A program made the position numbers and the translations under genes. Below, in pieces: positions 24,715 to 36,100 of a stretch of 64,000 nt of DNA. Origin of the DNA: Ashinkailepas kermadecensis (taxonomy: Eukaryota; Arthropoda; Thecostraca; Neolepadidae); NCBI GenBank assembly GCA_034440615.1, contig JAOTOM010005098.1, positions 521,001-585,000 on the forward strand, read 5' to 3'. Below the pieces are notes generated by a model. That model was given only the letters and a program-made list of their open reading frames with translations, did not search any database and was not told the DNA's origin. Position 1 is the first letter of the stretch; each line of letters opens with the position of its first letter.

Positions 24715-25730
24715 TAGAGCGGTCGTGAGGGAGGAGCGCTGTGCCTGACACCTCACCACCGCGGTCGTGAGGGGGGAGCACTGTGCCTGACACCTCACCA
24801 CCGCGGTCGTGAGGGAGGAACACTGCCTGACACCTCACCAGCGCGGTCGTGAGGGGGGAGCACTGTGCCTGACACCCCACCACCGCAGTCGTGAGGGAGG
24901 AGCGCTGTGCCTGACACCTCACCACCGCGGTCGTGAGGGGGGAGCACTGTGCCTGACACCTCACCACCGCGGTCGTGAGGGAGGAGCACTGTGCCTGACA
25001 CCTCACAACAGCAGTCGTGAGGAAGGAGCACTGTGTCTGACACCCCACCACAGCAGTCGTGAGGGAGGAGCACTGTGTCTGACACCCCACCACCGCAGTC
25101 GTGAGGGAGGAGCACTGTGCCTGACACCCCACCACCGCAGTCATGAGGGGGGAGCACTGTGCCTGACACCCCACCACCGCAGTCGTGAGGGAGGAGCACT
25201 GTGCCTGACACCTCACAACAGCAGTCGTGAGGGAGGAGCACTGTATCTGACACCCCACCACCGCAGTCGTGAGGGAGGAGCACTGTGTCTGACACCCCAC
25301 CACCGCAGTCGTGAGGGAGGAGCACTGTGTCTGACACCCCACCACAGTAGTCGTGAGGGAGGAGCACTGTGCCTGACACCCCACCACCGCAGTCGTGAGG
25401 GAGGAGCACTGTGCCTGACACCACACCACAGCAGTCGTGAGGGAGGAGCACTGTGCCTGACACCTCACAACAGCGGCCGTGAGGGAGGAGCACTGTGCCT
25501 GACACCCCACCACAGCAGTCGTGAGGGAGGAGCACTGTGCCTGACACCTCACCACCGGGATCGTGAGGGAGGAGCACTGTGCCTGACACCTCACAACAGC
25601 GGCCGTGAGGGAGGAGCACTGTGCCTGACACCCCACCACCGCAGTCGTAAGGGAGGAGCACTGTGCCTGACACCCCACCACAGCAGTCGTGAGGGAGGTG
25701 CACTGTGCCTGATACCCCACCACGTCAGGC
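24715..25730. repeat. 42-bp minisatellite, ~24 copies
   Basis: The unit is CGTGAGGGAGGAGCACTGTG, then CCTGACACCCCACCACCG, then CAGT. Because 42 is divisible by 3, long frames with 14-residue repeats exist on both strands (320 codons plus; 338 and 302 codons minus). Variants at GGAGGAG/GGGGGAG, CCCC/CCTC and CCGCAG/ACAGCAG are shuffled among units. The simultaneous opening of opposite strands, with no flanking exon signals, argues against coding. Confidence 0.95.
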
Positions 25731-26124
25731 TGTCTAAACGTCGAGAAGTCGCACGTTCGTACGATCTTTAAAAAAACAACACAAATCTCGCTATTATACG
25801 ATATCTAAATCATTTTCGCTTCCTCTCCCTCCAGCAATAAAAAATGTTTACCTCAATTGCTGCCCTGTTTCAAACGATTAGGCGTTGATCGCAGAGTTGG
25901 TGGCATAATTACAGCATTGCTGCTATCTGGCTTTGTTTGGTTAGTCTTTATTGCATTCCTTCCTGAGCTGCGATCATGTCGCTTCATACACGTTATTACT
26001 CTGGCCTCGGCATCCGCGCTGCGCTGTTCGTATTGTACCTACTTAGCATGTAATTGTCATGCTTGCTTAATTGTCGCTTCCACGACCAGTTTCAGTGTGA
26101 ATTGCTATATTGTGCGGCTAACAG
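25731..26124. other. No recognisable gene
   Basis: About 390 AT-leaning bases. A 142-codon plus frame (25857-26285) starts here and runs into the next repeat. Its unique part is Leu/Ala/Cys-rich and membrane-like, but I do not recognise it. Confidence 0.35.
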
Positions 26125-26312
26125 AGAGCAGGATACAGAGTGCAGAGTTCAGAGTACAGAGTACAGGGTACAGCGTACAGAGAGTACAGAGTACAGAGCA
26201 CAGAGTGAACAGCACAGAGTACAGAGTACAGAGTCTAGAATACAGAGTACATGGTACAGAGTACAGAGTGCAAGGTACAGAGTAGAGGGCACAGAGTACA
26301 GGGTACATAGTA
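26125..26312. repeat. 7-bp GTACAGA minisatellite, small array
   Basis: Irregular run of GTACAGA units with variants GTGCAGA, GCACAGA and GTACATG. It is the same family as the large 14-bp array 1.5 kb downstream, but more diverged and without the AGA/AAA alternation. Confidence 0.9.
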
Positions 26313-27079
26313 CCGTTAGGCGTCAGACGCAATGTTAATGCGGACATCGGGGGATATCCAGTAAAGAAAGAAAACAGGTAGGTTCCTGATGCCACTCAAG
26401 TACTCTGAAATATGCGCCCGTGACAAGCGCGCCCGGATGTTCACTAGTGTGTGCGCGAAGAATATAGTTACAATCTATGTGGCTCTTTCTCCATAAAATA
26501 TGATGCGAAGTGCATTTATGAAAGTTAGCCTGCATTCAGACGTCAATTTCATTGCCACTCAGTGATATGTTGCGCATATTGTTACTTTGCGTATTGGCTT
26601 ATGAAACTATTTTCCACCATTGCCGGCGGGCCCGGCGGCCCGCGGCTCGTCCCCGACCGCCCGACATTCATAATATGGCGGGGTGCGCTTGGGGGCGCGA
26701 ACCATTCCCTGAATGTTAATCGGCCCCAACACCAAAGTTACAGGTAGATTTTCATATTTGAAGCGAAAGGCGATGTGCTTGGCATGAGTTCCGCCACCAC
26801 TGGAGTTCAGCCCGACAGGTTTTCTAGATATTGTTTAAGAACATTACGCTTATGGGCGTTGAATGGAAATAATGCATCTACAACCGTTAATTTCATCTAC
26901 ACCATTTTGGCATGGCAGAGTCGATGTTGCTTAGTATTGTTGAAGGGTGGAACTTTACTTTTTGTCGTGCCACCGCTCGGCGGCCCTACGGATCCTCTGG
27001 GCAGCAACCATTGGCGCTTGACGTGCATCGAGCCATGCCAGAACCTCAATAATGCCGGAAAGCTTCATGTTAAAAGGAA
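26313..27079. other. No recognisable gene
   Basis: About 770 bases. Two GC-rich patches (around 26620-26720 and 26960-27010) sit in AT-rich DNA. Neither contains a frame of recognisable family. Confidence 0.35.
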
Positions 27080-27735
27080 AAAAATGGCAGGGTTAGATAT
27101 CGTTGAAAGTAGTTGAGTATGGCATCAGAAGGCAACTGATTTTATGCCGGTTTATTTGAGACAATTGGAAATTAATTCGCGAATGTAGAACATCTAATCT
27201 GCAATCAAAAGGAATACAATATGATAATTCGAGTCCGAAATACTGGAATTGAGTGCAAAAGTCAGAGGGTTAGATATTTATAAAAGTAGTCGAGTATGAC
27301 ATCAAAATGTAGCTGATTTTATGCCGGTATATTTGAGACCATTGGAAATTAACTCGGTGATGTAGAACATCAGATATGCAATTTAAAGAAATACACTGTG
27401 ATAACTTGGGACACAAATTCTGGAATTGAGTGCAAAAGTGACAGGGTTCAACCTTCATGGAAGTTATTCAAGATGATATAAAAATGTAGCACGTTAGATT
27501 TTCGTTTAGTTACGAGCATTGGAAATCGTCAGCACATCACATAGAAGATGTATGATACGTTTTGATTACAAGATGTTGAGTGGCCATTTGCTCCCATTTC
27601 CCTTTAAAGACAAAGTGACAGGGTGAAATGATTTGATAATAAAACGGACTACGCATCATAAGAGAGTTTGTTTCAATGTTGTTCAAATTTGACCATTGGA
27701 AATTACTTGCACCTCCTCTAGAAACTAGAATATAG
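27080..27735. repeat. ~176-bp satellite-like monomers, about 4 copies
   Basis: Anchors (GGCAGGGTTAGATATCG, CAGAGGGTTAGATATTT, GACAGGGTTCAACC, GACAGGGTGAAATG) fall near 27086, 27264, 27440 and 27617, spaced about 176 bp. Within units, ACTGATTTTATGCCGG, TTGAGACAATTGGAAATTA and GAATTGAGTGCAAAAGT recur. Copies 1 to 3 are clearly alike, while the fourth is more diverged. AT-rich monomers of nucleosome-like length are typical of satellite DNA (established). Confidence 0.82.
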
Positions 27736-27834
27736 CATTAATCATAGCAAGCCCACCCTGGTGGTGTTCCTTCACAAACCCACCACCAGAGCGGCGCCAC
27801 CGGTATTATGTCCGCTCATGACGCCTAACGCGAG

Positions 27835-29706
27835 AACAGAGTACAGAGTACAGAGTACAGAGAGTACAGGGTACAGAGTACATATAGTACAGAATACACA
27901 ATACAGAGTACAGAATACAGTGCAGAGTACGGAGTACGAAGTACAGAGTACAAAGTACAGACTACAAAGTACAGAGTACAAAGTACAGAGTACAAAGTAC
28001 AGAATACAAAGTGCAGAGTACAAAGTGCAGAGTACAAAGTACAGAGTACAAAGTACAGAGTACAAAGTACAGAGTACAAAGTACAGAGTGCAAAGTACAG
28101 AGTGCAAAGTACAGAGTACAAAGTACAGAGTACAGAGCACAGAGTACAGAGCACAAAGTACAGAGTACAAACTACAGAGTACAAAGTACAGAGCACAAAG
28201 TACAGAGCACAAAGTACAGAGTACAGAGCACAGAGTACAGAGCACAAAGTACAGAGTGCAAAGTACAGAGTACAAAGTACAGAGCACAAAGTTTAGAGCA
28301 CAAAGTACAGAGCACGAAGTACAGGGTACGAAGTACAGGGTACAAAGTACAGGGTACAAAGTACAGAGTACAAAGTACAGAGTACAAAGTACAGAGTACA
28401 AAGTACAGAGTACAAAGTACAGAGTACAAAGTACAGAGTACAAAGTACAGAGTACAAAGTACAGAGTACAAAGTACAGAGTACAAAGTACAGAGTACAAA
28501 GTACAGAGTACAAAGTGCAGAGTACAAAGTACAGAGTACAAAGTACAGAGTACAAAGTACAGAGTACAAAGTACATAGTACAAAGTACAGAGTACAAAGT
28601 ACAGAGTACAAAGTACAGAGTACAAAGTACAGAGTACAAAGTACAGAGTACAAAGTACAGAGTACAAAGTACAGAGTACAAAGTACAGAGTACAAAGTAC
28701 AGAGTACAAAGTACAGAGTACAAAGTACAGAGTACAAAGTACAGAGTACAAAGTACAGAGTACAAAGTACAGAGTACAAAGTACAGAGTACAAAGTACAG
28801 AGTACAAAGTACAGAGTACAAAGTACAGAGTACAAAGTACAGAGTACAAAGTACAGAGTACAAAGTACAGAGTACAAAGTACAGAGTACAAAGTACAGAG
28901 TACAAAGTACAGAGTACAAAGTACAGAGTACAAAGTACAGAGTACAAAGTACAGAGTACAAAGTACAGAGTACAAAGTACAGAGTACAAAGTACAGAGTA
29001 CAAAGTACAGAGTACAAAGTACAGAGTACAAAGTACAGAGTACAAAGTACAGAGTACAAAGTACAGAGTACAAAGTACAGAGTACAAAGTACAGAGTACA
29101 AAGTACAGAGTACAAAGTACAGAGTACAAAGTACAGAGTACAAAGTACAGAGTACAAAGTACAGAGTACAAAGTACAGAGTACAAAGTACAGAGTACAAA
29201 GTACAGAGTACAAAGTACAGAGTACAAAGTACAGAGTACAAAGTACAGAGTACAAAGTACAGAGTACAAAGTACAGAGTACAAAGTACAGAGTACAAAGT
29301 ACAGAGTACAAAGTACAGAGTACAAAGTACAGAGTACAAAGTACAGTAAAAGTACAAAGTACAGAGTACAAAGTACAGAGTACAAAGTACAGAGTACAAA
29401 GTACAAGGTACAAAGTACAGAGTACAAAGTACAGAGTACAAAGTACAGAGTACAAAGTACAGAGTACAAAGTACAGAGTACAAAGTACAGGGTACAAAGT
29501 ACAGGGTACAAAGTACAGGGTACAAAGTACAGGGTACAAAGTACAGAGTACAAAGTACAGAGTACAAAGTACAGAGTACAAAGTACAGAGTACAGAGTAC
29601 AGAGTACAGAGTACAGAGTACAGAGTACAGAGTACAGAGTACAGAGTACAGAGTACAGAGTACAGAGTACAAAGTACAGAGTACAAAGTACAGAGTACAA
29701 AGTACA
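27835..29706. repeat. 14-bp minisatellite (GTACAGA + GTACAAA), ~134 units
   Basis: The core from about 28341 to 29340 is an almost perfect 14-bp repeat made of two 7-bp halves, GTACAGA and GTACAAA. The edges hold more variants (GCACAGA, GTGCAAA) and, near 29590-29660, plain 7-bp GTACAGA. A small lesion at about 29345 (GTACAGTAAAAGTAC) breaks the register. Neither strand contains stop codons in the unit, so frames of 655 codons (plus) and 815 codons (minus) arise; they are not genes. The self-complementary GTAC recurs every 7 bp. Confidence 0.97.
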
Positions 29707-30350
29707 GACGCCGAAAACCGAAAGTTGACCCCCCCAAACAGGAGGGCTAGATCCGCCAGTGGTCGCGAGTACGCTCCTGGTGGAGCACCACACGGATTGG
29801 ACACCCGTGCGGATATCCGCTTGGTACGGGTATCGGGGCGGATCGGATAGACGTTGGTCCCACGAAACGGATACGGATTGGATGACGGAGTGACTCTCCG
29901 ACTCTGGTCGCCGAAGTGACAAGTTAGCAAAAGACCGACATGTCCTGTTTTCCAGCCACATCTTTGAATCATTAAGTGCTGGGATTATTACCCGATGCTG
30001 GTAGTTTTTAGGTAAAGACGTCCTAAAAATATACGAAGCGTGAAATATAGAAATATGTGAACATGTAGAAGACGTAAACAAGTACATTGTCATACTCATT
30101 TTTGCAGGAACCCACAATATCAAACACACACATGTGCACCTTGAGCTGGATTCACTCCATTTTTCTATCAATTTCCAGTCATCATCAACCCCGCATGCAA
30201 TCCAATTGACTACAATCACATTGCCTCAATAGGTTTGTGCTTAACGCCACCTATAATGACATTCAGCAAGGCATCTACCTATCATGCACCTTCATTCCTA
30301 CCTAGGTAGGTACCTGCATACCCATTGTGCATATGTGGTACGCCATGTCT
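29707..30350. other. No recognisable gene; possible transposon end
   Basis: GATCCGCCAGTGG near 29749 resembles the complement of the CAGTGGCGGATC-type transposon terminus seen elsewhere in the window, so the 14-bp array may sit beside or inside an element. The remaining sequence has no recognised motif. Confidence 0.4.
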
Positions 30351-30580
30351 CCGGCCCATTGGTGTAGTGAGCTAAAAGTATCTGTGCTAAATGCTTTTTT
30401 TCTCAGAGACCATAATTATATTGCCGACTCATTAATCTATAAAGTATCGTAAGTTCACATATGCATTTAGCTCACTACACCTATGGGCCGGATGTATCTG
30501 TGAACTTACGATACATTGATAGATCAATGAGTCAGCAATAGGATGTAGGCATTATAATTATTGTTGCTGAGAAAAACAAT
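30351..30580. mobile_element. Foldback/MITE-like element with nested inverted repeats
   Basis: A 24-bp terminal inverted repeat with one mismatch (CCGGCCCATTGGTGTAGTGA at 30351 and its complement ending at 30491) bounds a 141-bp unit. A second, longer inverted pair overlaps it: about 30419-30459 (ending CGTAAGTTCACA) pairs with about 30499-30540, and the pairing continues more weakly outward (TTTCTCAG... with ...CTGAGAAA at about 30574). It looks like an element partly duplicated in inverse orientation. No coding capacity. Confidence 0.75.
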
Positions 30581-32750
30581 AGCACATGCCTCCCTGGCTT
30601 TCCAAACTAAACTCATAATATGCTGCAACAAACGATCACCATACTAAGGAGTTTGCGCACGGCATGTAACACTGGTACGCATGAAATGCACAATGAGAGC
30701 GGATGATAATTAGTAGCTTTCTCTTAGTAAATTAAGCTTTCTTCAAACAATGTCAAATGGTACACACCAATCCATCCTGCTATTTCGATTGGAAATAACA
30801 TGGTATCTAAACATCATATTTAATTATAAATTCAGAAAGGTTTGGTGGTAGGATACCAAAATAATTACAAAGTTTAATTTGTTACACGTACGCATGACTG
30901 AGGAAACCATTATCTCGTGCATCCATTGCGTCATTAACACCAAATAAAACATGACGAAATACTAACAAATTGAGAATATAAGTTGTGGTTGTCAATTTTT
31001 AATAGCAAATCGAGCGTATTTTGTTGTTGTTGAGAATGAGTTTATTGTGTGCATGACACATCAATGTCGGTAAGCAGATATCGGTAAGCGGAAAGCCGTG
31101 ACATGAATGAGAGCCGTGACCTTGAAAAATGAGTCCAAACAGAATACTTGCTGCCTGAAGCAGGACACTAAGCGCCAACATGATAAGCAAAAGAATACGA
31201 GTACATAGCTATCTTTATAATAATAAGTTTATCACCATTAATTTGGGGAAAGTTGCACAGTTGCCTACCTGCCTACGTTAACTTACCTAAACCTATGGCT
31301 GTGCTTCACTGAGGAGTGTGCCACTTCCTAGCTAGGTGCCTAGATGAGAATTGCAAAGCATACAGGTGAATCATACTTACAAACCAGTAGCTTTAGGTTG
31401 ATGTATGTTGCTATGCTTTAAGTGAAATGGTTGTAAGTCTGGTATGGCAACCTTATGTTCCAGTCAATACAGCATGGTAACTACCTAGGTTGATCATATA
31501 TAAATATGCATGCTGTTCAAGACAGTGGCAATACGTCGCGTATGAACAGCGTGGATATGCATCAATATTTATATCTGAAGCTGATGCTGCTAGCTTTGTC
31601 ATATTTTCTTCCTTTATGTAGTTCTGTTTCTTGTAGCTTTGTTCATGTTCATACTCCATAAATGAGCTTAATTTATAGCGGAATGTTCATACGATCTAAA
31701 GTAAAGTTTTATAGTTACATGTAATATGATGTGGCAAATAATAATTGCAAGTCATATTTCACATCAGCTGTCACTTTAATTCTCTACTTGCCTTACCTTG
31801 ACAGTTAAAAATTGTATATCGATGATGGTCTAGTCACTATTTATTACTGTAACCACTCAGGTTTTAGATGTGTTACATTTTCGAAATGAACTTAATGACG
31901 GGTGAATATTTCTGTTCGGCACATATATGGTGCGGTTGATGTTTCTATTCGGCACAGATGTGGTGCTGGCTGATATTTCTGCCCGGCACAGATATGGCGC
32001 GGATTAGATTGGCCCACACGGATACGAAATGAAACGAATTTCAGCATTCCAATGCAGGTCGTGCTCTAGTTTCCAGGTGGCACTGGTGTACATAACAAAC
32101 AATTCCGGTGTTCTTGCAGAATTTCATTCAAGTTTCTGTTCATCAACTGCATCAACTATTTGTGCCAACTGAAGTTGTTTGATTGCATCATTGAACCTCT
32201 GTTGGTGACCACAGGAACTAGGTATTATCAAGAAGCTGCACAAAGGTTGTGTTTTTTTTACATCATACACTAATTTCGTGGCTTAACATGTATAATATCA
32301 TACAGCTGAGTTCGTTTTTATTTTAACTGCAGGGCTCATTGACATACGTGGTCATATAGCGCAAATAACAATATTAAATATCAACACCTGAATACATCAC
32401 ATATATCATTTAGAACTTGTTGGTCATGGCTGTGTAACTGATCCTGCATCAAGCATGTGGAAACGAAGGGCATACGATGCCGCTCCGCCACGAATATGCC
32501 GTGTAGACACTAGACACATACATACATTAATGTTCAGCATGAGCTCCGAACACTAGAGTCGATATTCCAGCTGGCTCCGGGGCCGCCGTCTGCTGGCCAT
32601 GAGCGCCACACAGATCCTATTGAGCCTTGTTCTGGCCCTGGGAACCAGACGCTGTTTTTTTTTAACCGCCGCAGCACTGACTGTTTGTTAATTATAGCCC
32701 CGTCGACTGGTATCCGGGTTGTCTCACATACGTGCCGGCAGTGCCTGGCC
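30581..32750. other. AT-rich sequence, no recognisable gene
   Basis: About 2.2 kb of AT-rich, apparently single-copy DNA. A consensus-like TATATAAATA occurs at 31497-31506. Three ~50-bp related words with TTCGGCACAGAT lie near 31915-32000. Frames are short (up to 72 codons) and unrecognised, so I do not call a promoter. Confidence 0.4.
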
Positions 32751-32826
32751 AAATATTCACGGCCAAAGATTCACGGACGGCGGGCCAAAAATTCACGGAC
32801 GGCGAGCCAAAGATTCACGCACGGAT
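32751..32826. repeat. ~22-bp tandem repeat, 3 copies
   Basis: Three copies of GGCCAAAGATTCACGGACGG with small changes. A fourth partial start (TTCACGGCC) precedes them. Confidence 0.88.
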
Positions 32827-33145
32827 ACTGCCTGCGCGGCAGTCTGCGGTGCATTTGGAGCTCACACCCGACAGAGTCAGTCGAAAGCAAAACGAGTACG
32901 ATATTCCGCAGCGTTGCATGCGGGTAGAGCCACCGCTCTGTGTGCGGTGGGATGATGCGGCAACATTGCGGCGGCGCTCACTCCCCCTCCCCCCCCCCCA
33001 CTGACCCCGTGACCCCGTGCAGCGCGGCCGTGGTTACTGCCAGATGGGAATTGGCCGGCATGCTCGGCATGCGTGCTTGCGGCTATCCATGTCGTGAATC
33101 CCAAGCTGTCTGTGGCCTTCGGGAACAGGTGAAGGCCACTGCTGC
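32827..33145. other. Spacer before the large array
   Basis: About 320 bases with GC-rich patches and a C-run near 32985. No recognised gene. Very long minus frames from the neighbouring array extend through it. Confidence 0.4.
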
Positions 33146-36100
33146 ACTACCACACCTACTGGTGTGTGGCTGGGGAGGGGCTGGTGACCCACTGGTGTGT
33201 GGATGGGGAGTGGTTGGTGACCCACTGGTGTGTGGTAGGGGAGGGGGCTGGTGACCCACTGGTGTGTGGCTGGGGAGGGGACTGGTGACCCACTGGTGTG
33301 TGGCTGTGGAGGGACTGGTGACCCACTGGTGTGTGGCCGGGGAGGGACTGGTGACCCACTGGTGTGTGGCTGGGGAGGGGACTGGTGACCCACTGGTGTG
33401 TGGCTGGGGAGGGGCTGGTGACCCACTGGTGTGTGGCTGGGGAGGGGCTGGTGACCCACTGGTGTGTGGCTGGGGAGGGGACTGGTGACCCACTGGTGTG
33501 TGGCTGGGGAGGGACTGGTGACACACTGGTGTGTGGCTGGGGAGGGACTGGTGATCCACTGGTGTGTGGCTGGGGAGGGACTGGTGACCCACTGGTGTGT
33601 GGCTGGGGAGGGGACTGGTGACACACTGGTGTGTGGCTGGGGAGGGGCTGGTGACCCACTGGTGTGTGGCCGGGGAGGGGACTGGTGACCCACTGGTGTG
33701 TGGCTGGGGAGGGGCTGGTGACCCACTGGTGTGTGGCTGGGGATGGGACTGGTGACACACTGGTGTGTGGCCGGGGAGGGACTGGTGACCCACTGGTGTG
33801 TGGCTGGGGAGGGGCTGGTGACCCACTGGTGTGTGGTAGGGGAGGGGGCTGGTGACCCACTGGTGTGGCTGGGAAGCGGGACTGGTGATCCATTGGTGTG
33901 TGGCTGGGGAGCGGGACTGGTGACACACTGGTGTGTGGCTGGGGAGGGACTGGTGACCCACTGGTGTGTGGCTGGGGAGGGGACTGGTGACACACTGGTG
34001 TGTGGCTGGGGAGGGACTGGTGACCCACTGGTGTGTGGCTGGGGAGGGGCTGGTGACACACTGGTGTGTGGCTGGGGAGGGACTGGTGACCCACTGGTGT
34101 GTGGCTGGGGAGGGGACTGGTGACCCACTGGTGTGTGGCCGGGGAGGGGCTGGTGACCCACTGGTGTGGCTGTGGAGGGACTGGTGACCCACTGGTGTGT
34201 GGCCGGGGAGGGACTGGTGACACACTGGTGTGTGGCCGGGGAGGGGCTGGTGACACACTGGTGTGTGGCCGGGGATGGGCTGGTGACACACTGGTGTGTG
34301 GCCGGGGAGGGGCTGGTGACACACTGGTGTGTGGCTGGGGAGGGACTGGTGACCCACTGGTGTGTGGCCTGGGAGGGGCTGGTGACCCACTGGTGTGTGG
34401 ATGGGGAGTGGTTGGTGACCCACTGGTGTGTGGTAGGGGAGGGGGCTGGTGACCCACTGGTGTGGCTGGGGAGCGGGACTGGTGATCCATTGGTGTGTGG
34501 CTGGGGAGGAGACTGGTGACACACTGGTGTGTGGCTGGGGAGGGGCTGGTGACACACTGGTGTGTGGCCTGGGAGGGGCTGGTGACCCACTGGTGTGGCT
34601 GTGGAGGGACTGGTGACACACTGGTGTGGCTGTGGAGGGGACTGGTGACCCACTGGTGTGTGGATGGGGAGTGGTTGGTGACCCACTGGTGTGTGGTAGG
34701 GGAGGGGGCTGGTGACCCACTGGTGTGTGGCTGGGGAGGGGACTGGTGACCCACTGGTGTGTGGCTGGGGAGGGGCTGGTGACCCACTGGTGTGGCTGTG
34801 GAGGGACTGGTGACCCACTGGTGTGTGGCCGGGGAGGGACTGGTGACACACTGGTGTGTGGCCGGGGAGGGGCTGGTGACACACTGGTGTGTGGCTGGGG
34901 AGCGGGACTGGTGATCCATTGGTGTGTGGCTGGGGAGGGGACTGGTGACACACTGGTGTGTGGCTGGGGAGCGGGACTGGTGATCCATTGGTGTGTGGCT
35001 GGGGAAGGGACTGGTGATCCACTGGTGTGTGGCTGGGGAGCGGGACTGGTGACACACTGGTGTGTGGCTGGGGAGGGGCTGGTGACACACTGGTGTGTGG
35101 CTGGGGAGCGGGACTGGTGATCCATTGGTGTGTGGCTGGGGAGGGGACTGGTGACACACTGGTGTGTGGCTGGGGGAGGGGCTGGTGACACACTGGTGTG
35201 TGGCTGGGGAGGGGACTGGTGACCCACTGGTGTGTGGCTGGGGAGGGGACTGGTGACCCACTGGTGTGTGGCTGGGGAGGGGCTGGTGACCCACTGGTGT
35301 GGCTGTGGAGGGACTGGTGACCCACTGGTGTGTGGCCGGGGAGGGACTGGTGACACACTGGTGTGTGGCCGGGGAGGGGCTGGTGACACACTGGTGTGTG
35401 GCCGGGGAGGGGCTGGTGACACACTGGTGTGTGGCCGGGGAGGGGCTGGTGACACACTGGTGTGTGGCTGGGGAGGGACTGGTGACCCACTGGTGTGTGG
35501 CCTGGGAGGGGCTGGTGACACACTGGTGTGTGGCTGGGGAGGGGACTGGTGACACACTGGTGTGTGGCGGGGGAGGGGCTGGTGACCCACTGGTGTGTGG
35601 CTGGGGAGGGGCTGGTGACCCACTGGTGTGTGGCTGGGGAGGGACTGGTGACACACTGGTGTGTGGCCGGGGAGGGACTGGTGACACACTGGTGTGTGGC
35701 TGGGGAGGGGACTGGTGACACACTGGTGTGTGGCCGGGGAGGGGCTGGTGACACACTGGTGTGTGGCTGGGGAGGGGCTGGTGACACACTGGTGTGTGGC
35801 CGGGGAGGGGCTGGTGACCCACTGGTGTGGCTGTGGAGGGACTGGTGACCCACTGGTGTGTGGCTGGGGAGGGGACTGGTGACCCACTGGTGTGTGGCTG
35901 GGGAGGGGACTGGTGACCCACTGGTGTGTGGCCGGGGAGGGACTGGTGACCCACTGGTGTGTGGCTGGGGAGGGACTGGTGACACACTGGTGTGTGGCTG
36001 GGGAGGGACTGGTGACCCACTGGTCTGTGGCTGGGGAGGGACTGGTGACACACTGGTGTGTGGCTGGGGAGGGGCTGGTGACCCACTGGTGTGGCTGTGG

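Noticed and set aside
24707..25771. Opposite-strand frames of 302-338 codons with 14-residue repeats
   Set aside because: Both strands are open because the 42-bp unit is a multiple of 3 without stops. There is no signal peptide, domain or splice context.
27761..30219. Open frames of 655 codons (plus) and 815 codons (minus) across the 14-bp array
   Set aside because: The repeat lacks stops in all frames of both strands, so long frames are unavoidable and carry no evidence of coding.
31497..31506. TATATAAATA as a core promoter
   Set aside because: It lies in AT-rich DNA where such words are expected, with no gene or transcript evidence downstream.
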